Source: Dipteronia dyeriana
Taxonomy: Eukaryota; Streptophyta; Magnoliopsida; Sapindales; Sapindaceae
Assembly: GCA_032871835.1 (NCBI GenBank)
Contig: CM065297.1
Coordinates: 70,915,253 to 70,979,252 of the forward strand
Direction of reading: 5' to 3'
Length of the DNA stretch: 64,000 nucleotides
Below the pieces are notes generated by a model. It had not been told where the DNA came from. It saw only the letters and a program-made list of their open reading frames with translations, and did not search any database. Within the stretch, counting starts at the first letter, position 1; each line of letters starts with the position of its first letter. The translations under genes and the position numbers were made by a program. Positions 23,034 to 35,966 of the stretch are shown piece by piece.

Positions 23034-24189
23034 TTAAAGGAAATGCCTTAAAAGTTGATCTATGACAACCACAATGGCGTGTGCTTGGAAATAGGGTTGG
23101 AGCTTCCTAATTATGGTCACAAGTGCATACACGATCTTCTCCAAGAGTGTGTAGTACTTTTCAGACTTGGTCAAGGCACGGCTCACATCATCGATAGGTC
23201 TCTGGACTTCATCCCCAAATTCTTTTACTAAGGCTTTGCTAATGGCGGTCCTAGATATAGCCAAATATAGTTACAACTCTTCTCATATCGTAGGCTTCAT
23301 TAGTAACAAGGGGCTAGCTAGATAACCTTTCAAGGACTAGAAGGCCTGCTCACTTTTCTTGTCCCATTTCATCGTCTTTCCCTACTTAATAACTTTAAAC
23401 AAAGGAATACACTTATATGTGCACCGCAATATAAAGCAATTCAGAGTTGTTACCCCGCCAGTTAGCCTCTATACCTGTTTAAGAGTGGTAGGAGATTCGA
23501 GGTCCAAGATGGCCTTGATCTTCTCAAGGTTAGCCTCAATCCCTCTTTCATGCAAGATAAACCCAAGGAATTTCCTTGTTGCTACTCTAAATGCGCACTT
23601 AGTGGGGATAAGCCGTATTTGGTTCTTCCTGATCATCTGATAGGTTTGGCCTAGATGATTACGTTGTTGGCCCGCCACTTGGGATTTGGTGGTCATGTCA
23701 TCTATGTACACTTCCATGGTTCTTTCTATCTGCTCTTTGAATAACTTGTTCACCAATCGTTGGTAGGTGGCACCTACAGTCTTAAGTCCAAACGGCATTA
23801 CCTTGTAGCAGTAGAGGCCTTGTCCGATGATAAAACCAGTCTTATCTTGGTTAGAGGGGTGGATCATGATCTGGTTGTACCCTAAAAAAGCATCCATAAA
23901 ACTCAAAGTTTGTTCTCAGTGGTGGAGTCAACTAGCTGGCCTATCTTGGCTATGGGGAAGCTGTCTTTTGGGAAAGCTCGATTGAGGTCTGTATAATCCA
24001 AGCATATGCTTTCCCATTTGCATTTATTACCATGACCACATTGGCTATCCATTCCGAGTATCTAGATTCCCTGATGAATTTGGCCTTTAGAAGCTTGTCC
24101 ACCTCTTCTTGTACCGTAACATTTTGTTCAAGGTTGAAATGTCTTCTTTTCTACTTGACTGGTTTGAATATAGCATCCACCGCTAACTT
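23034..24189 (-). pseudogene. GYP-A reverse transcriptase and attached RNase H
   Basis: The largest clean piece is 23906-23469: SFMDAFLGYNQIMIHPSN, then PFGLKTVGATYQRLVN, the catalytic YIDDM, FRVATRKFLGFILHERGIE and LDLESPTTLKQV. Upstream, 24189-23910 holds the fingers region in broken frames, starting KLAVDAIFKPVK beside the LTR-B insertion. Downstream, 23264-23034 holds RPIDDVSRALTKSEKYYTLL and YFQAHAIVVVIDQLL, the attached RNase H. It is a near copy of the fragment at 1328-3159 but remains in its own element. Confidence 0.85.
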
Positions 24190-24194
24190 GTAAA

Positions 24195-26434
24195 TGTTGG
24201 GATTATGCTCGATAGCAAGAGTGTAATAATGTATTTGACAATCTTTTTATATTAAAAAAGTGATTTCTAGTTTAACAAATCTTATTGCATTTATAATTTA
24301 ATTATTATAATTGTCAAAAGTAAATAATCATAAGGTCAAAAGACTATGAGAAAAGAAGAATTGTTCATACATCTGGATATGTATGAGGTAGACACAATTC
24401 TTTAGTTAGTCTTGAATAATATTCATAACTTAAGATAAAGGTTGGGCACCTTTATCTTGTCAAAGTTGTAGATTCTTTTTCTAGCATTTGAGTGGGATCA
24501 AATGTGTTATGATGAGTCTAAAATCATCAAAGTGTGGTGTCTTTAGGCAAAAGAATCTGGTGCACTAGGTGCACTGAATTGGATCACAGTGAAATACTTT
24601 ATCTAGAATCGTTAATGGATAAAAGTTTTAACTTGAAGACAATCGGAGAGTCTATCTCAATCCTGAGATAAATAATGGACTTATGGTTGCAAGTGTTATC
24701 ATTTGAGCTATCAATGAATATGATTATATAGCATAGTCTATTATCGATAGTTTGGTGGTATTTATTTGTTTATTGATAGAGGACTTCATTTATAGATATG
24801 GACATCGTGGCTCCATTTATTTAATGAGAGTAGAATATCATGATATGGATGCTTTGAGGTACTGGATATTAAATCTTTATGTTAAGTTTTCAATAGTGTC
24901 TAATGAAATATGGCTTCTGGACAAGTCAAAATTTCTAAGTTCAAAATGTGGTCATATGAGTAAATATGGTAACTTGGACAGCTATAGGTGGTCTATGAGC
25001 TTTTGGCGATTACTGGTATTCTTCACGAGGATACACTTTCTCAATTAAAATTGTCTAGGGCATAAATGAGCAATATTAACTTAATCTAACTTTATTTAAG
25101 AGTTCAATTTTAGTTCTTTAGTGGAATGAACTAAAATTAATAGATTTGACCTAAGTGAATCATTTGTTGATTGTGATTAGGTTATGTCTATTGGAGCTTA
25201 AATTTAGATGGCCTACAAGATCCCCAATTCTTACAAACTTGCATGGATCACTTGATATATTCTACCAGACAAATTTATGGGTCTATCTAGAATTGTATTA
25301 AGGCATGTGGACTTGATTCTTTTAGTAATAATGGGTTTAGTTCACATGTGAACTTTTTATTTAAGTCCGATGGATTTAATTAAATAGGAAAAACAATATT
25401 TGGCCCATATATATAGGCTTGGACGGCAAGGGAATATTTATTAGTCTTATATATTGCTTTTTATTCTATTATTTAATGAAATGGAAATTAATTAATTTAT
25501 TAACTAATTAATTATTTAATTAAAAGTCAAAATCTTTTTCCTAGTAGGAGATGGTCTCCTAGATTCATATTATTGTTGGTAACAAGATAAGTATCAAATA
25601 CTATATTTGATAAGTAGATAAATAATAGTAATTTATTTATCTAGTCAAATTATGAAGTATTTGATTTCTATTAGGAAGTTTTTTTTATTTAGTCACAATT
25701 TAATTTATATTCAATAATTGGTAATTGAATAAATACACTATTTGAGTTGGATTAGGAGCCTTGGTGTGTAAAAGAAATCCTATTTTTAAGAGGATTGAAT
25801 CCAAATTTTGATAGGAGTCTTGGTGAAGTAGAAATCCCCTTTCTAGGAGGATTTTCGGCCACCTATATATACTCCTATATATAATTTCGACCAAGACCTA
25901 ATTTTTGATTTTAGAAGTTGTTTTTTATTTGTTTTTTTTTTATAGTTATAAAAAAAAACTTCGTCCAACTCATAGATATTGTGTATTGAATTCGGTCAAG
26001 GAGAAGAGAAAGGAGGAACGTTTTGTTTTCGATAGTGCACTAGTTGCCTTTACATCAAAAGGTTTTGTGTACAACGTCGAATCAAAGTTCATGCAAGTTT
26101 CAATCAAATAGATTGATAATTCACAAGTGACCGGACATTCTTGAGTTTTCTCTTGGAGGATTATTGTGACTAACACGGAAGAAGATTCTGTTTGTTTCCA
26201 TCCTCAGGTATACAATTAAAAGAAAGGGAGACCAAACTCTTAGGTGATTCATGTTCGTGATTGGATTGGAAGATCTTGTGGATTCAATTCAACGCTAGTT
26301 CGATCATCGCGAAAAAAAAGATACGATACTTTTAATATACGTCAATTAATCTAGGGTTAAAGGGGAAAATTTTTAAAATATACCAAACCCTAATTTTACG
26401 TTTCTGCTGCATTTTGAACCGATTTTTCCCCACA
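24195..26434 (+). repeat. Solo LTR-B in GYP-A pol
   Basis: 2,240 bp, TGTTGGGATTATGC...TTTCCCCACA. Flanks are GTAAA (24190-24194) and GTGAG (26435-26439), a 5 bp duplication with two A/G differences. Discounting one flank copy puts the GYP-A frames on both sides in register across the conserved pre-RT His/Leu/Val-Asp segment, which supports the insertion point. TATA boxes (CCTATATATACTCC) near 25862-25882 on the plus strand. No internal region follows, so it is solo. Confidence 0.82.
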
Positions 26435-26439
26435 GTGAG

Positions 26440-27466
26440 CAGCCAAAGTAAGGGGAATGTCAGGCATCTCGTCATGACTCCATGCAAATATGTCATTGCA
26501 CTCTCAAATGAGTTTTATTAAACCCTCATGAACTTCCTTCTCCAATGGTGCTTCTATTTTTACTACATTTGAGGGATCATTTACCTTGAAGGGTACCTCT
26601 TCTAGCTCTTCTACTGGGTGTCCACTGGCCTACCCTCGATCTTCTTCTTCTGGTTCCTCTTAGACCATACCCAGTACTTCTACTTATCCTAGGCTATCGC
26701 GATCTTCCTCTGATACCTCCTCATTGGGTACAACAGCCACATGTGCGCATTGCTTGGTTATTGCTATAAGATTGGTAAATACTAACACTTGCGCGCTGCT
26801 TACTGATCTCCTTGAACTTCTCCTACCCCACTTCATGCCAGGAACTTCAGGACATTGTGATAGATGGACAACACTCTCCTAATTCATGATAGGAAAAGTC
26901 TCGCCAAGATGACATTATAGGCGGATGGGATATCGACTGCGATAAAATATATCAGTATGTTCTACTCAAGAGGAGCTTCCCCAAAAATAACTGAAAGGAT
27001 CATAGATCCGGTAGGCATCAACGAGTCCCTAGTGAATCCGTACAAAGGTTTGGTACAGTTGTTGTGGCAAGGATTCTTCAAGTTGAACTTCTTGACACTA
27101 CTCTCGATATCGATCAAACGCAGTGAACCTAACATTTGGCTATATGTACCGTGATGGCCCCAATCATGTGGTTGTATTATGTCGTAAACATCCTCCTCTG
27201 TAAATATGATATGGGTTGAGAGAGAGAGAGAGTTCATGTGATCTCCTGACGACCCTGAGAAGGTAATGACCTGAAGTGAGCCGTGGTATCTTCTTGGCAT
27301 GGTTCTTTCTGGAATTGTGGAAGGTTCATGCTAAAGTGGGACATCCGCTGATGGTATGGATGATTTGGATCTACTGCATTAGATCATTCCCTTTGTGCCT
27401 TCTTCTTTCTTCCTCTTCCCGAAGCTCACCTTGCACCTCATTCCCTATCTTATTGTTGTCCTGTAC
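26440..27466 (-). pseudogene. GYP-A gag end, protease and linker to RT
   Basis: The minus strand begins near 27466 with a charged gag tail (ELREEEERRRHKGND) and IIHTISG, then FTEEDVYDIIQPHDWG near 27190. The protease follows: LIDIESSVKKFNL stands where the active-site motif should be (D kept, then I-E instead of T/S-G), then PLYGFTRDSLMPTGSMIL, and FIAVDIPSAYNVILARLF near 26900. The linker ends with ECNDIFAWSHDEMPDIPLTL beside the LTR-B insertion. Several stops. Most of gag is missing because an unrelated repeat begins at 27467. Confidence 0.75.
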
Positions 27467-28660
27467 TGTTAGGTCGATAAATTTTGATCCCTTAATTCCT
27501 ATGTTTTATATTATGTTCTTGAGTATAATTGAACGTTTTAATGTGTTTATTGAGATTGTGTAGAAGATAGCTCTTGGAGTGACATTGAAGATAAAAAAAG
27601 GTGATTTTTAGTGAAGTTTGGAGAAATGCAATTGCAGTACATACATCTTCTGAAGACCATATCTCCCTCCTCATATTGAACCAGATTGTGATCTATATGT
27701 TTTTAGAAATCCCTAGAAGTCTAGTTTTTGATTCACTTTACAGTTTGTCAATCCAATTTTTCTAGAAGGAGTTATGGTTGTTTTAGTAACCAAAGATCAG
27801 AGCTGAAAAGTCTTCCACAGGTCCTGACGAGGAAGCAATCCGAGGACCAGAATTAAGAATAAAACTTTCCAAATCAAATCCTAATGACTCTAGAAGATCA
27901 AGACATGTTTGGGAAACTTCCTAAACTCACATTAGGAATTAATCATCAAAAGAAGAAATCCAAATTAGGAAAGGATTCTCATTCCTTATTCAATCCTACT
28001 TTCCTACTTAGTGTATTTCCTACAACAAAGCAAATTAGGTATCTAAGAGAAGAGTCACCTATAAATACCAAGAGTTTTCTACAAGAGAGATGGATGGGTG
28101 GAGAGTTTAAGATTGAAGACTCCATCAACATTCTTTTCTTCTGCCTTTCTTTAGATTAGATGTTTTTATTTATTTTTCTAATTTTTATTTCTAACTAATT
28201 TTGTTATTAGTTAGGGCTCTCTTGAAGCTCTAGAAATGATTCTAATTCCATACACAAGTTTTATGTTTTAATGAAGTATTATTTTCCTGACAAGTTGATT
28301 TTAGTTTCTCCAAAATTATTGTTTTCTATTATTGTGTTTCTTTGATTGATCACCTTAGGAGCATGATTTTAGGATCTATGTTGTAGTATAGAGTTCGAAT
28401 ACCTGACGAACATATTCTTTCATGCAACAATTACTTGGAAAAAAACCTAATTAAGGGAAATTGATTCATGAATAGCCTATAATAAATACCATGTTTTAGG
28501 GTTTATATGATATTCATATTCACTTGGTTCTTCATCGGTTCCAATTATTAAATCTTGTAAATACCCATGCTAGGGTATAATTTGGAATACAAGTATTTAT
28601 ACAAATACCATGCAATCTACATACTAACTAAGAGAGAATCGATACAAGTTGTGTGTAATA
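27467..28660 (+). repeat. Unclassified LTR-like repeat abutting GYP-A gag
   Basis: Begins TGTTAGGTCG exactly where GYP-A gag coding ends. It holds a TATA box (CCTATAAATACC, 28060-28068) followed about 80 bases on by a T-rich stretch, as in plant LTRs, and then AT-rich sequence up to the Copia LTR at 28661. No end with a matching TGTAC duplication was found, so its right end and class are unknown. No coding sequence. Confidence 0.42.
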
Positions 28661-29039
28661 TGAAAATTCCGTTGTCATTATAGTGCAAATATACCTGGGG
28701 CGTGAATAGGTATATGCTCAAGTGTTTAAACATCTTTAAAACACAAGCAATTTTAATCCAAGCATAGAGCAATTTCCAATATGATCACTTTAACAATATG
28801 ATATGAATAACAATATAGTAAATATTAAAGCAACACAAATCAACTAAGCAAAGGATTAAAGAGCTAAAAAACCAACACAAGAGATTTTTACGTGGTAAAA
28901 CCTTCTAAGAGGAAACATCCACGGGTTAATACCACAACCACCAGCAAAAGAAAATCCACTAGTAGATAAAAATATACAGTCTCTCAAGTGACCCCTTCAC
29001 CTAGAAATCTACCCTTAGCCACCTGCCACAAATCAAAGA

Positions 29040-29315
29040 TTCACTCTCCAAAATGTGACTTCAAATGATAAACTTAGAGAATCACTCTCTAAATGAGACT
29101 TCCAATGCACAAGTCAAAGAATCACTCTAAGACATGTGACTTCCAATGCACAAACCAAATAATCACTCTAACGAATGTGACTTACAATGCTCAATCCAAA
29201 GAATCACTCGAAGGAATGAGACTTCTAGTGCGCCACATGAAGATTCACTCTCCAAAAGCGACTTCCAATGCTCAATCCAATGAATCACTCAAAGGACTAA
29301 GACTTTCAACCTCTT
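29040..29315. repeat. Tandem array of ~47 bp units in LTR L2
   Basis: About six units of GACTTCCAATGC followed by CAATCCAAAGAATCACTC. In the other Sirevirus-like LTRs (near 36540 and 44585) only one such unit is present, next to a different ~50 bp array that L2 lacks. Short frames through it are artefacts. Confidence 0.78.
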
Positions 29316-30276
29316 CACAAGGCATCTAGGTGATCATGAATACAAAACGCAAACAAGCACACAACATAGAAAATGATGATCAACAAATTCTATGGACATG
29401 CAACTAGATGGCTAGAATATGCTTTTATGATCAATCATCAATGTATCTAGACTACCTAAGCATGTTATTAACTAAAAACTAGTTAGAAGAAATGAAGATA
29501 TCAATTGAGTACAACCTAGTTCTTAGGAAATGAAATCAAGTCTAAAAATAAGCAATCAAGCATAAGAACAAAAGATTTATAGAAACAATTTCATGTTTAA
29601 CAAGTTTAGTACAAATCATTCAATTTATCACAAACCAAGCTAAACTTGAGAATCAAATGAAAAAACCATAAAATGATATCAAAATCTTCCTAGTCATGCT
29701 TCTTAATCAAATAACATCAAACAATCAGAAGATCAAAGAAGAAAATTAAGAAGAAGATGATTTACCAACCAAGGATGAAATCTTGAACTGAAAATCTGGA
29801 CACTATGAAAATTCAAGACATCCTTTGGTTCTGAAAATGCTTAAGGTTTGTAGATATCTTCAAGACACTCTATTTTGTTTTTTGATTCATGTAAATCAGA
29901 GTTTAAATGAAGAAGATATCACAAAAACAAGAACTCAAAAATTGAAGAAAAATTCTCTGTAGTACAGTTTAGTTTTTGATGGAGAACCACCATGAAACTA
30001 GATTGAACAATCTCAACCTTCTTGAAAATGATATAGAATTGAAATACAAACAATGTCCAACTTGAATCGATTTAATTGAAGTTCAAACGAAAAAGTTATG
30101 GTGTTTGGGAGATGAGAAAGTTGAGAGAAACGTTTCTGCACATAGGTTTCTTCTTATGAAATTGTGAGAGGGAAGAGATATTTAAAAGATAGGGAATAGA
30201 AAGCTAAATGACCAAATTGCCCCCACCCTTTAGGCCTTCCCCAAGATGGTGCATGACCATCTTGGGCCAGCAAGGG

Positions 30277-32536
30277 TGTAGGGAAAAAATCACGCGTAGC
30301 GGAAGCGTGAGAAAATTTAATAAAATTTGGGTTTGCGTATATATAAAAAAATTCCCTGTAAAATAACAAGAACCTTAACCCTAGATTAATTGATGTATAT
30401 AAAAAGTGTCGTACCTTTTTCTCGTGACGATTGAACAAGCGCCAAATTGATTCTGTAAGATCTTCCAATCCAATCACTAACGTGATTCACCTAGGAGTGT
30501 GGACTCACTTTCTTTTAATCGTATACCTGGGGATGGAAACAAACAAAATCTTCTTCTTTGTTAGTTACAATAATCCTCCAAGAAGAAAACAAAGAACCTT
30601 AGGTCACTGTTAATTATCAATCAATTTGATTGAAACTCGCGTGAACCTTGATTCGACGTTGTACACAAACCTTTTAATGTAAAGGCTACTAGTGTACTAT
30701 CGAAAACTAAACGTTCTTTCTTCTTTTTATTCTTTCCCGAATCACGCACTATTTCTTAGAGTTGGTTGAATTTTGTCTAGAGTAAAATCAGATTTTTTTT
30801 CCTTCAAAAATCCTATGATGGCCGAATTCTTCTCTTAGAAAAATACGGCTGGCCGAAATTCTCTATGAAATTACCTCAGGCTGGCCAAAATTAACATATA
30901 TATATATATATATATATAAGATCGTAAATCCTCTCCTAAGAAGGATTTACTTGGTTGTTAAGAATTCTTTCCTTATGTGGATTTACTTGGTAGTTAAGAA
31001 TCCATTTCTAAAAGAAATTATATCCTACACCAAGACTCTTAATTCAACTCAATAGTGTATTTGTAACCATATTAAAGACGTTCTAATTTGATTAGATAAA
31101 AAATTCCATTTATTTATCTACTTATCAAATATAGTCTTTAATATTAATTATACTACCAACAATAGTATAATTTTAGGAGACCATCTCCAACTAGGAAAAA
31201 GATTTTGACTTTTAATTAAATAATTAGTTAATCAACAAATTAATTAATTTATATTTAATTAAATAATAAAATAATATAATATAATTAAGCTATTCTAAAT
31301 AGCCTTGCCCCCCAAACCATATATATGGGCCAATATAATATTTTCTTATTTTATTAAATCCATTTGACCTTTACAAAAAGTCCACATGTGAACTAGACCC
31401 ATTCTTATAAAAATAAACAAGTCCACATGCCTCAATACAATTCTAGATGGACCCCTAAATTGGTCCGGTAGAATATATCAAGTGATCCATGTAAGTTCGT
31501 ATGGATTGGGGATCTTGGCGGGATATCTAAATTTAAGCACCAATAGACACAACCCGATCACAGTCAACAAATGATTCACTTAGGTCCGATCTATTTAATT
31601 TTAGTTCATTCGACTAAAGAACTAAAATTGAACTCTTAAATAAAGATATAAATAAGTTGATGTTACTCATTCATACCCTAGACAACCTTATTAGAGAAAG
31701 TGTATCATCGTGAAGAATATCAGTAATCGCCAAGAGCTCATAGACCGCCTATAGCTCTCCAAGTTACCATATTTTTTCATATGACCACATTTTGAACTTG
31801 GATATTTTGACTTGTCCAGAAGCCATGTTTCAATAGACACTATTGAAAACTTAACGTTAAGATTTAATATCCAATACCTCAAAACATCCATATGATGATA
31901 TTCTACTCTAATTTAATAAATGGAGTCACGATGTCCATATCTATAAATGAAGTCCTCTATCGATTAAAAAATGAATATCACCAAACTATCGAGGATAGAC
32001 TATGTTATATAATCGTACTCATTGATAGCTCAAATGATAACACTTCCAACCATAAGTCCATCATTTAATTCTAGATTGAGATAGACTCTCCGATTGTCTT
32101 CAAATGAAAACTTTTATCTGTTGACGGTTCTAGATAAAGTATTTCATTGTGATCCAATTCAATGCAACCAATGCACTAGATTCTTTTGCCCAAGGACACC
32201 ACACTTTGATGATTTTAGACTCATCATAACACATTTGATCCCACTCAAATGCTAGAAAAAGAATCTACAACTTTGACAAGATAAAGGCGCCCAACCTTTT
32301 ATCTTAAGTTGTGAATATTATACAAGGAAAGAATTGTGTCTTCCTCATACATATCTAGATGTCTGAACAATTCTTCTTTTCTCATAGTCTTTTGACCTTA
32401 TGATTTTTTACTTTTGACAATTATAATAATTAAACTATAAATGCTATAAGATTTGTTAAACTAGAAATCACTTTATTATTATGAAAAGATTGTCAAATAC
32501 ATTATTACACTCTTGCAATGGAGCATAATCCCAACA
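30277..32536 (-). repeat. Solo LTR-B in LTR L2 (first)
   Basis: 2,260 bp, TGTAGGGAAAAAATC...AATCCCAACA, flanked by a perfect 5 bp duplication AAGGG (30272-30276 and 32537-32541). The Copia LTR resumes on the right with CATGAGCCCAAGATGG. The insertion lies between the two palindromes of the Copia LTR. Reverse orientation to the copy at 24195. No internal region. Confidence 0.9.
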
Positions 32537-32907
32537 AAGGGCATGAGCCCAAGATGGTCATGCGTCATCTCGGGGTTGTACCTTGTGATGGCCATTGGCC
32601 ATCGTGCATCTCCGTCGCGCTCCTCCTGTGTTCTCTAGCCCTCAAACTCCGAATTCGAATCCGTTTTCGGATTACAAACCAAGACTCTCTCACAAACATG
32701 GACGCCTATGAAACTTTGACTAGAAAATAAAAATTAGACTTGATACACAAAGACGAAGACAACATATGCAACATGTCTGGAAAGCTTCCTATCTCTTGAC
32801 TCGAAACTCGAAATCAAATGTATGAGTAACCAAAATAACAGAAACTTAATAAGGAACAATATAACATCAAAATCAAGTCCAAGATCCATGTTATGCAAAT
32901 TTATACA

Positions 32908-35194
32908 TGTAGGGAAAATCGCACAATGGAAGCGTGAAAATTTAAAAATTAGGGTTTCAGTATAAATAAAAATTTTCCATTTATAATAACAAGAATCTTA
33001 ACCCTAGATTAATTGATGTATATAAAAAGCGTCGTACCTTTTTCTCGTGACGATTGAACTAGCACTGAATTGAATCCGCAAGATCTTTCAATCCAATCAC
33101 GAACGTGAATCACCTAGGAGTGTGGGCTCTTTTTCCATAAATTGTATACCTGTTGATGGAAACAAACAAAATCTTTCTCTTTGTTAGTCACAAAAATCCT
33201 CAAAGAAGAAAACAAAGAACATTAGGTCACTTGTGAATTATCAATCAATTTGATTGAAACTCGTGTGAACCTTGATTCGATGTTGTAGACAAAACCTTTT
33301 AATGTAAAGGCTACTAGCGTACTATCGAAAACTAAATGTTCTTTCTTCCTTTTCTTCGTTGCCGAATCTCACACTATTTCTTAGAGTTGATCGAATTTTG
33401 TCTAGAGCAAAAACAAAATTTTCTCCCAAAATTCTTATGGTGGCCGAATTCTCTCCAAGTAGAATTCCTTAGGTTAGCCGAAATTTCTCTTTAAAATATT
33501 AGAGCTAGCCAAAATTCCTCTCTTAGAATTATATGGCTGGCCGAGATTCAAGATATATATATATATAGGATCACAGATCCTTTCCTAAGAAGGATTTACT
33601 TGGTGGGTAAGAATCCTATTCTTAGGTGGATTTACTTAGTGACCAAGAATCCTTTTCCAAAAAGAAATCTTTCCTACACCAAGACTCATAATCCAACTCA
33701 TTAATGTATTTGTGATCATACTAAAGATTTCCTAATTTGACTAGATAAATAATTCTTTTTATTTATCCACTTATCAAATATAGTCTTTAATATTAATTAT
33801 ACTACCAACAACAGTATAATATTTGGAGACCATCTCCTACTAGGAATTTTTTTTTTAATTAAATAATTATTTAATTACCAAATTAACTAATTTCCATTTA
33901 ATTAAATAATAAAATAAAAAATAATATATTAAGATATTTTATAAAGCCATGCCGCCCAACACATATACGTGCGCCAGTATATTATTTTTCCTATTTTTCT
34001 TATTTTAGTAAATTCATTGGACCTTAATAAAAAGTTCACATGTGAACTAAATCCATTCTTACAAAAAGAAACAAGTCCACATGCCTAAATACAATTCTAG
34101 ATGGACCTCTAAATTGGTCCGGTAGAATATATCAAGTGATCCATGCAAGTTCGTGTAGATTGGGGATCTTAGCGGGCTATCTAAATTTAAGCGCTAATAG
34201 ACACAACCCAATCACAATCAACAAATAATTAACTTATGTCCAATATATTAATTTTACTTCATTCCACTAAAGAACTAAAATTGAACTCTTAAATAAAGAT
34301 AGAATAAGTTAATATTTCTCATTCATACCCTAGACAACCTTATTGGAGAAAGTGTATCCTCGTGATGAATATCAGTAATCGCCAAGAGCTCATAGACCGC
34401 CTATAGCTCTCCAGGTTGCCATATTTACTCATATGACCACATTTTGAACTTGGATATTTTAACTTGTCCAGAAGCCATGTTTCAATAGACACTATTGAAA
34501 ACATAACGTTAAGATTTGATATCCAATACCTCAAAACATCCATATGATAATATTATACTCTCATTTAATAAATGGAGCCACGATGTCCATATCTATAAAT
34601 GAAATCCTCTATCGATTAATAAATGGATACCACCAAACTATCGAGGATAGACTATGCTATATAATCGTACTCATTGATAGCTTAAATGATAACACTTGCA
34701 ACCATAAGTCCATCATTTTTCTAAGGATTGAGATAGACTCTCTGGTTGTCTTCAAGTGAAAAACTTTTATCCAATAACGGTTTTGGATAAAGTATTTCAC
34801 TATGATCCTATTTAATGCACCCAGTGCACTACATTCTTTTGCCCAAAGTCACCACACTTTGATGATTTTAGACTCATCATAACAAATTTGATCCCACTCA
34901 AATGCTAGCAAAAAAATCTACAACTTTGACATGATAAAGGCTCCCAACCTTTATCTTAAGTTGTGAATATTATTTAAGACTAACTAAAGAATTGTGTCTA
35001 CCTCATGCATATCTAGATGTATGAATAATTCTTCTTTTCTCGTAGTCTTTAAACCTTATGATTATTTACCTTTGACAATTATAATAATCAAACTATAAAT
35101 GCTATAAGATTTGTTAAACTAGAAATCACTTTATTAATATGAAATGATTGTCAAATACATTATTATACTCTTGCTATCGAGCATAATCCCAATA
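32908..35194 (-). repeat. Solo LTR-B in LTR L2 (second)
   Basis: 2,287 bp, TGTAGGGAAAATC...AATCCCAATA, flanked by ATACA (32903-32907 and 35195-35199). The terminal CA has mutated to TA. It lies 366 bp of Copia LTR sequence away from the first solo LTR-B and has a different target duplication, so it is a separate insertion in the same orientation. A short AT dinucleotide run lies near 33551. Confidence 0.88.
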
Positions 35195-35582
35195 ATACAC
35201 ATGCAAACACAAATCACACAAGAATGCTTATCAATAGGACATAGTTCACAATCATGCAGTCTTTCACAACTAGTAAATTTCATACTAATGCATGAGCTTT
35301 CTAAATCAAGTGTGTTAATGTGTTATACAAAATGGGCTCAATGATGTAGGGACACATATGAATACAATGTGTGTGTGTTTGCCTACGCCTTGCAAGAGGA
35401 AGAAGAATATTGATACCTTAGCATCCAAGTAAGCACATATCCTCATGAAGACGAACTTTGCATACGATGTTGCTTTCCTTCTTTGAGACCTGATCCAATC
35501 ACAAACCGCCTAAGCAACTAAGCAAGACAAACAAAGAGTGTTTTGTTATGGAATCAAGCAAACATAAATCTAAAACCTAACA

Positions 35583-35621
35583 GAAGAACCACCGCTTTGT
35601 TGTGAATATCTATATCATATT
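35583..35621. other. 39 bp junction sequence
   Basis: Lies between the end of LTR L2 and the start of LTR-F copy 2. It matches neither. If LTR-F were the 5' LTR of GYP-A a PBS would be expected here, but none is seen. Confidence 0.4.
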
Positions 35622-35966
35622 TGATAAAGAATAGGGTGTGATACCAAAAAACTTTCTTATATACTCTATTAATCACTAAAAAACATAAAGTGATACATAT
35701 AGAGTAATACAATGTGGGTTAGAGGTAATTTTTCTTGACCCAATAGACGATGTCAAATTTGTTCAAGTTGATAAGTGCAACTTGGTTTGCTAGGCGAAGG
35801 TATCTGTCATTTTTTTATCGAAAAAAGGCCCATTCTCCTGGGAGAGTCTTGTCATATTTATAGGTTCCAATTCTTGTTGTCCATTCCTAATAATTCAATC
35901 AATCAACTAGCAATCATCGGAACACTGATTTGGCATTGATAGGGGCCATATTTAAGTGTAGGAATT

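Larger units (their letters stand above)
28661..35582 (-). repeat. Sirevirus-like Copia LTR (L2) with two solo LTR-B insertions
   Basis: Plus-strand limits TGAAAATTCC...AAACCTAACA match the LTR ends of the complete element at 35967-46277. Its own sequence is 28661-30276, 32542-32907 and 35200-35582, about 2.37 kb. Landmarks are GGTAAAACC.. near 28890, AAGTGATTC-type text near 29880-29930, the palindrome arms on both sides of 30277, and CCTTGCAAGAGGAAGA near 35390. Neither PBS nor polypurine tract abuts it and the flanks (TAATA, GAAGA) do not match. It is a lone LTR whose duplication is lost or which arose by recombination. Confidence 0.75.

Noticed and set aside
26962..27300. Separate small gene at 26962-27300
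   Set aside because: The motifs (PLYGFTRDSLMPTG, then AYNVIL downstream) show it is the GYP-A protease region.
28888..29330. CRISPR-like or spaced repeats
   Set aside because: Plant LTR tandem repeats with no conserved repeat/spacer division; eukaryotic context.
30277..35194. Two LTR-B copies as the LTRs of one element
   Set aside because: Each has its own target duplication and the 366 bp between is Copia LTR, with no PBS, polypurine tract or coding sequence.
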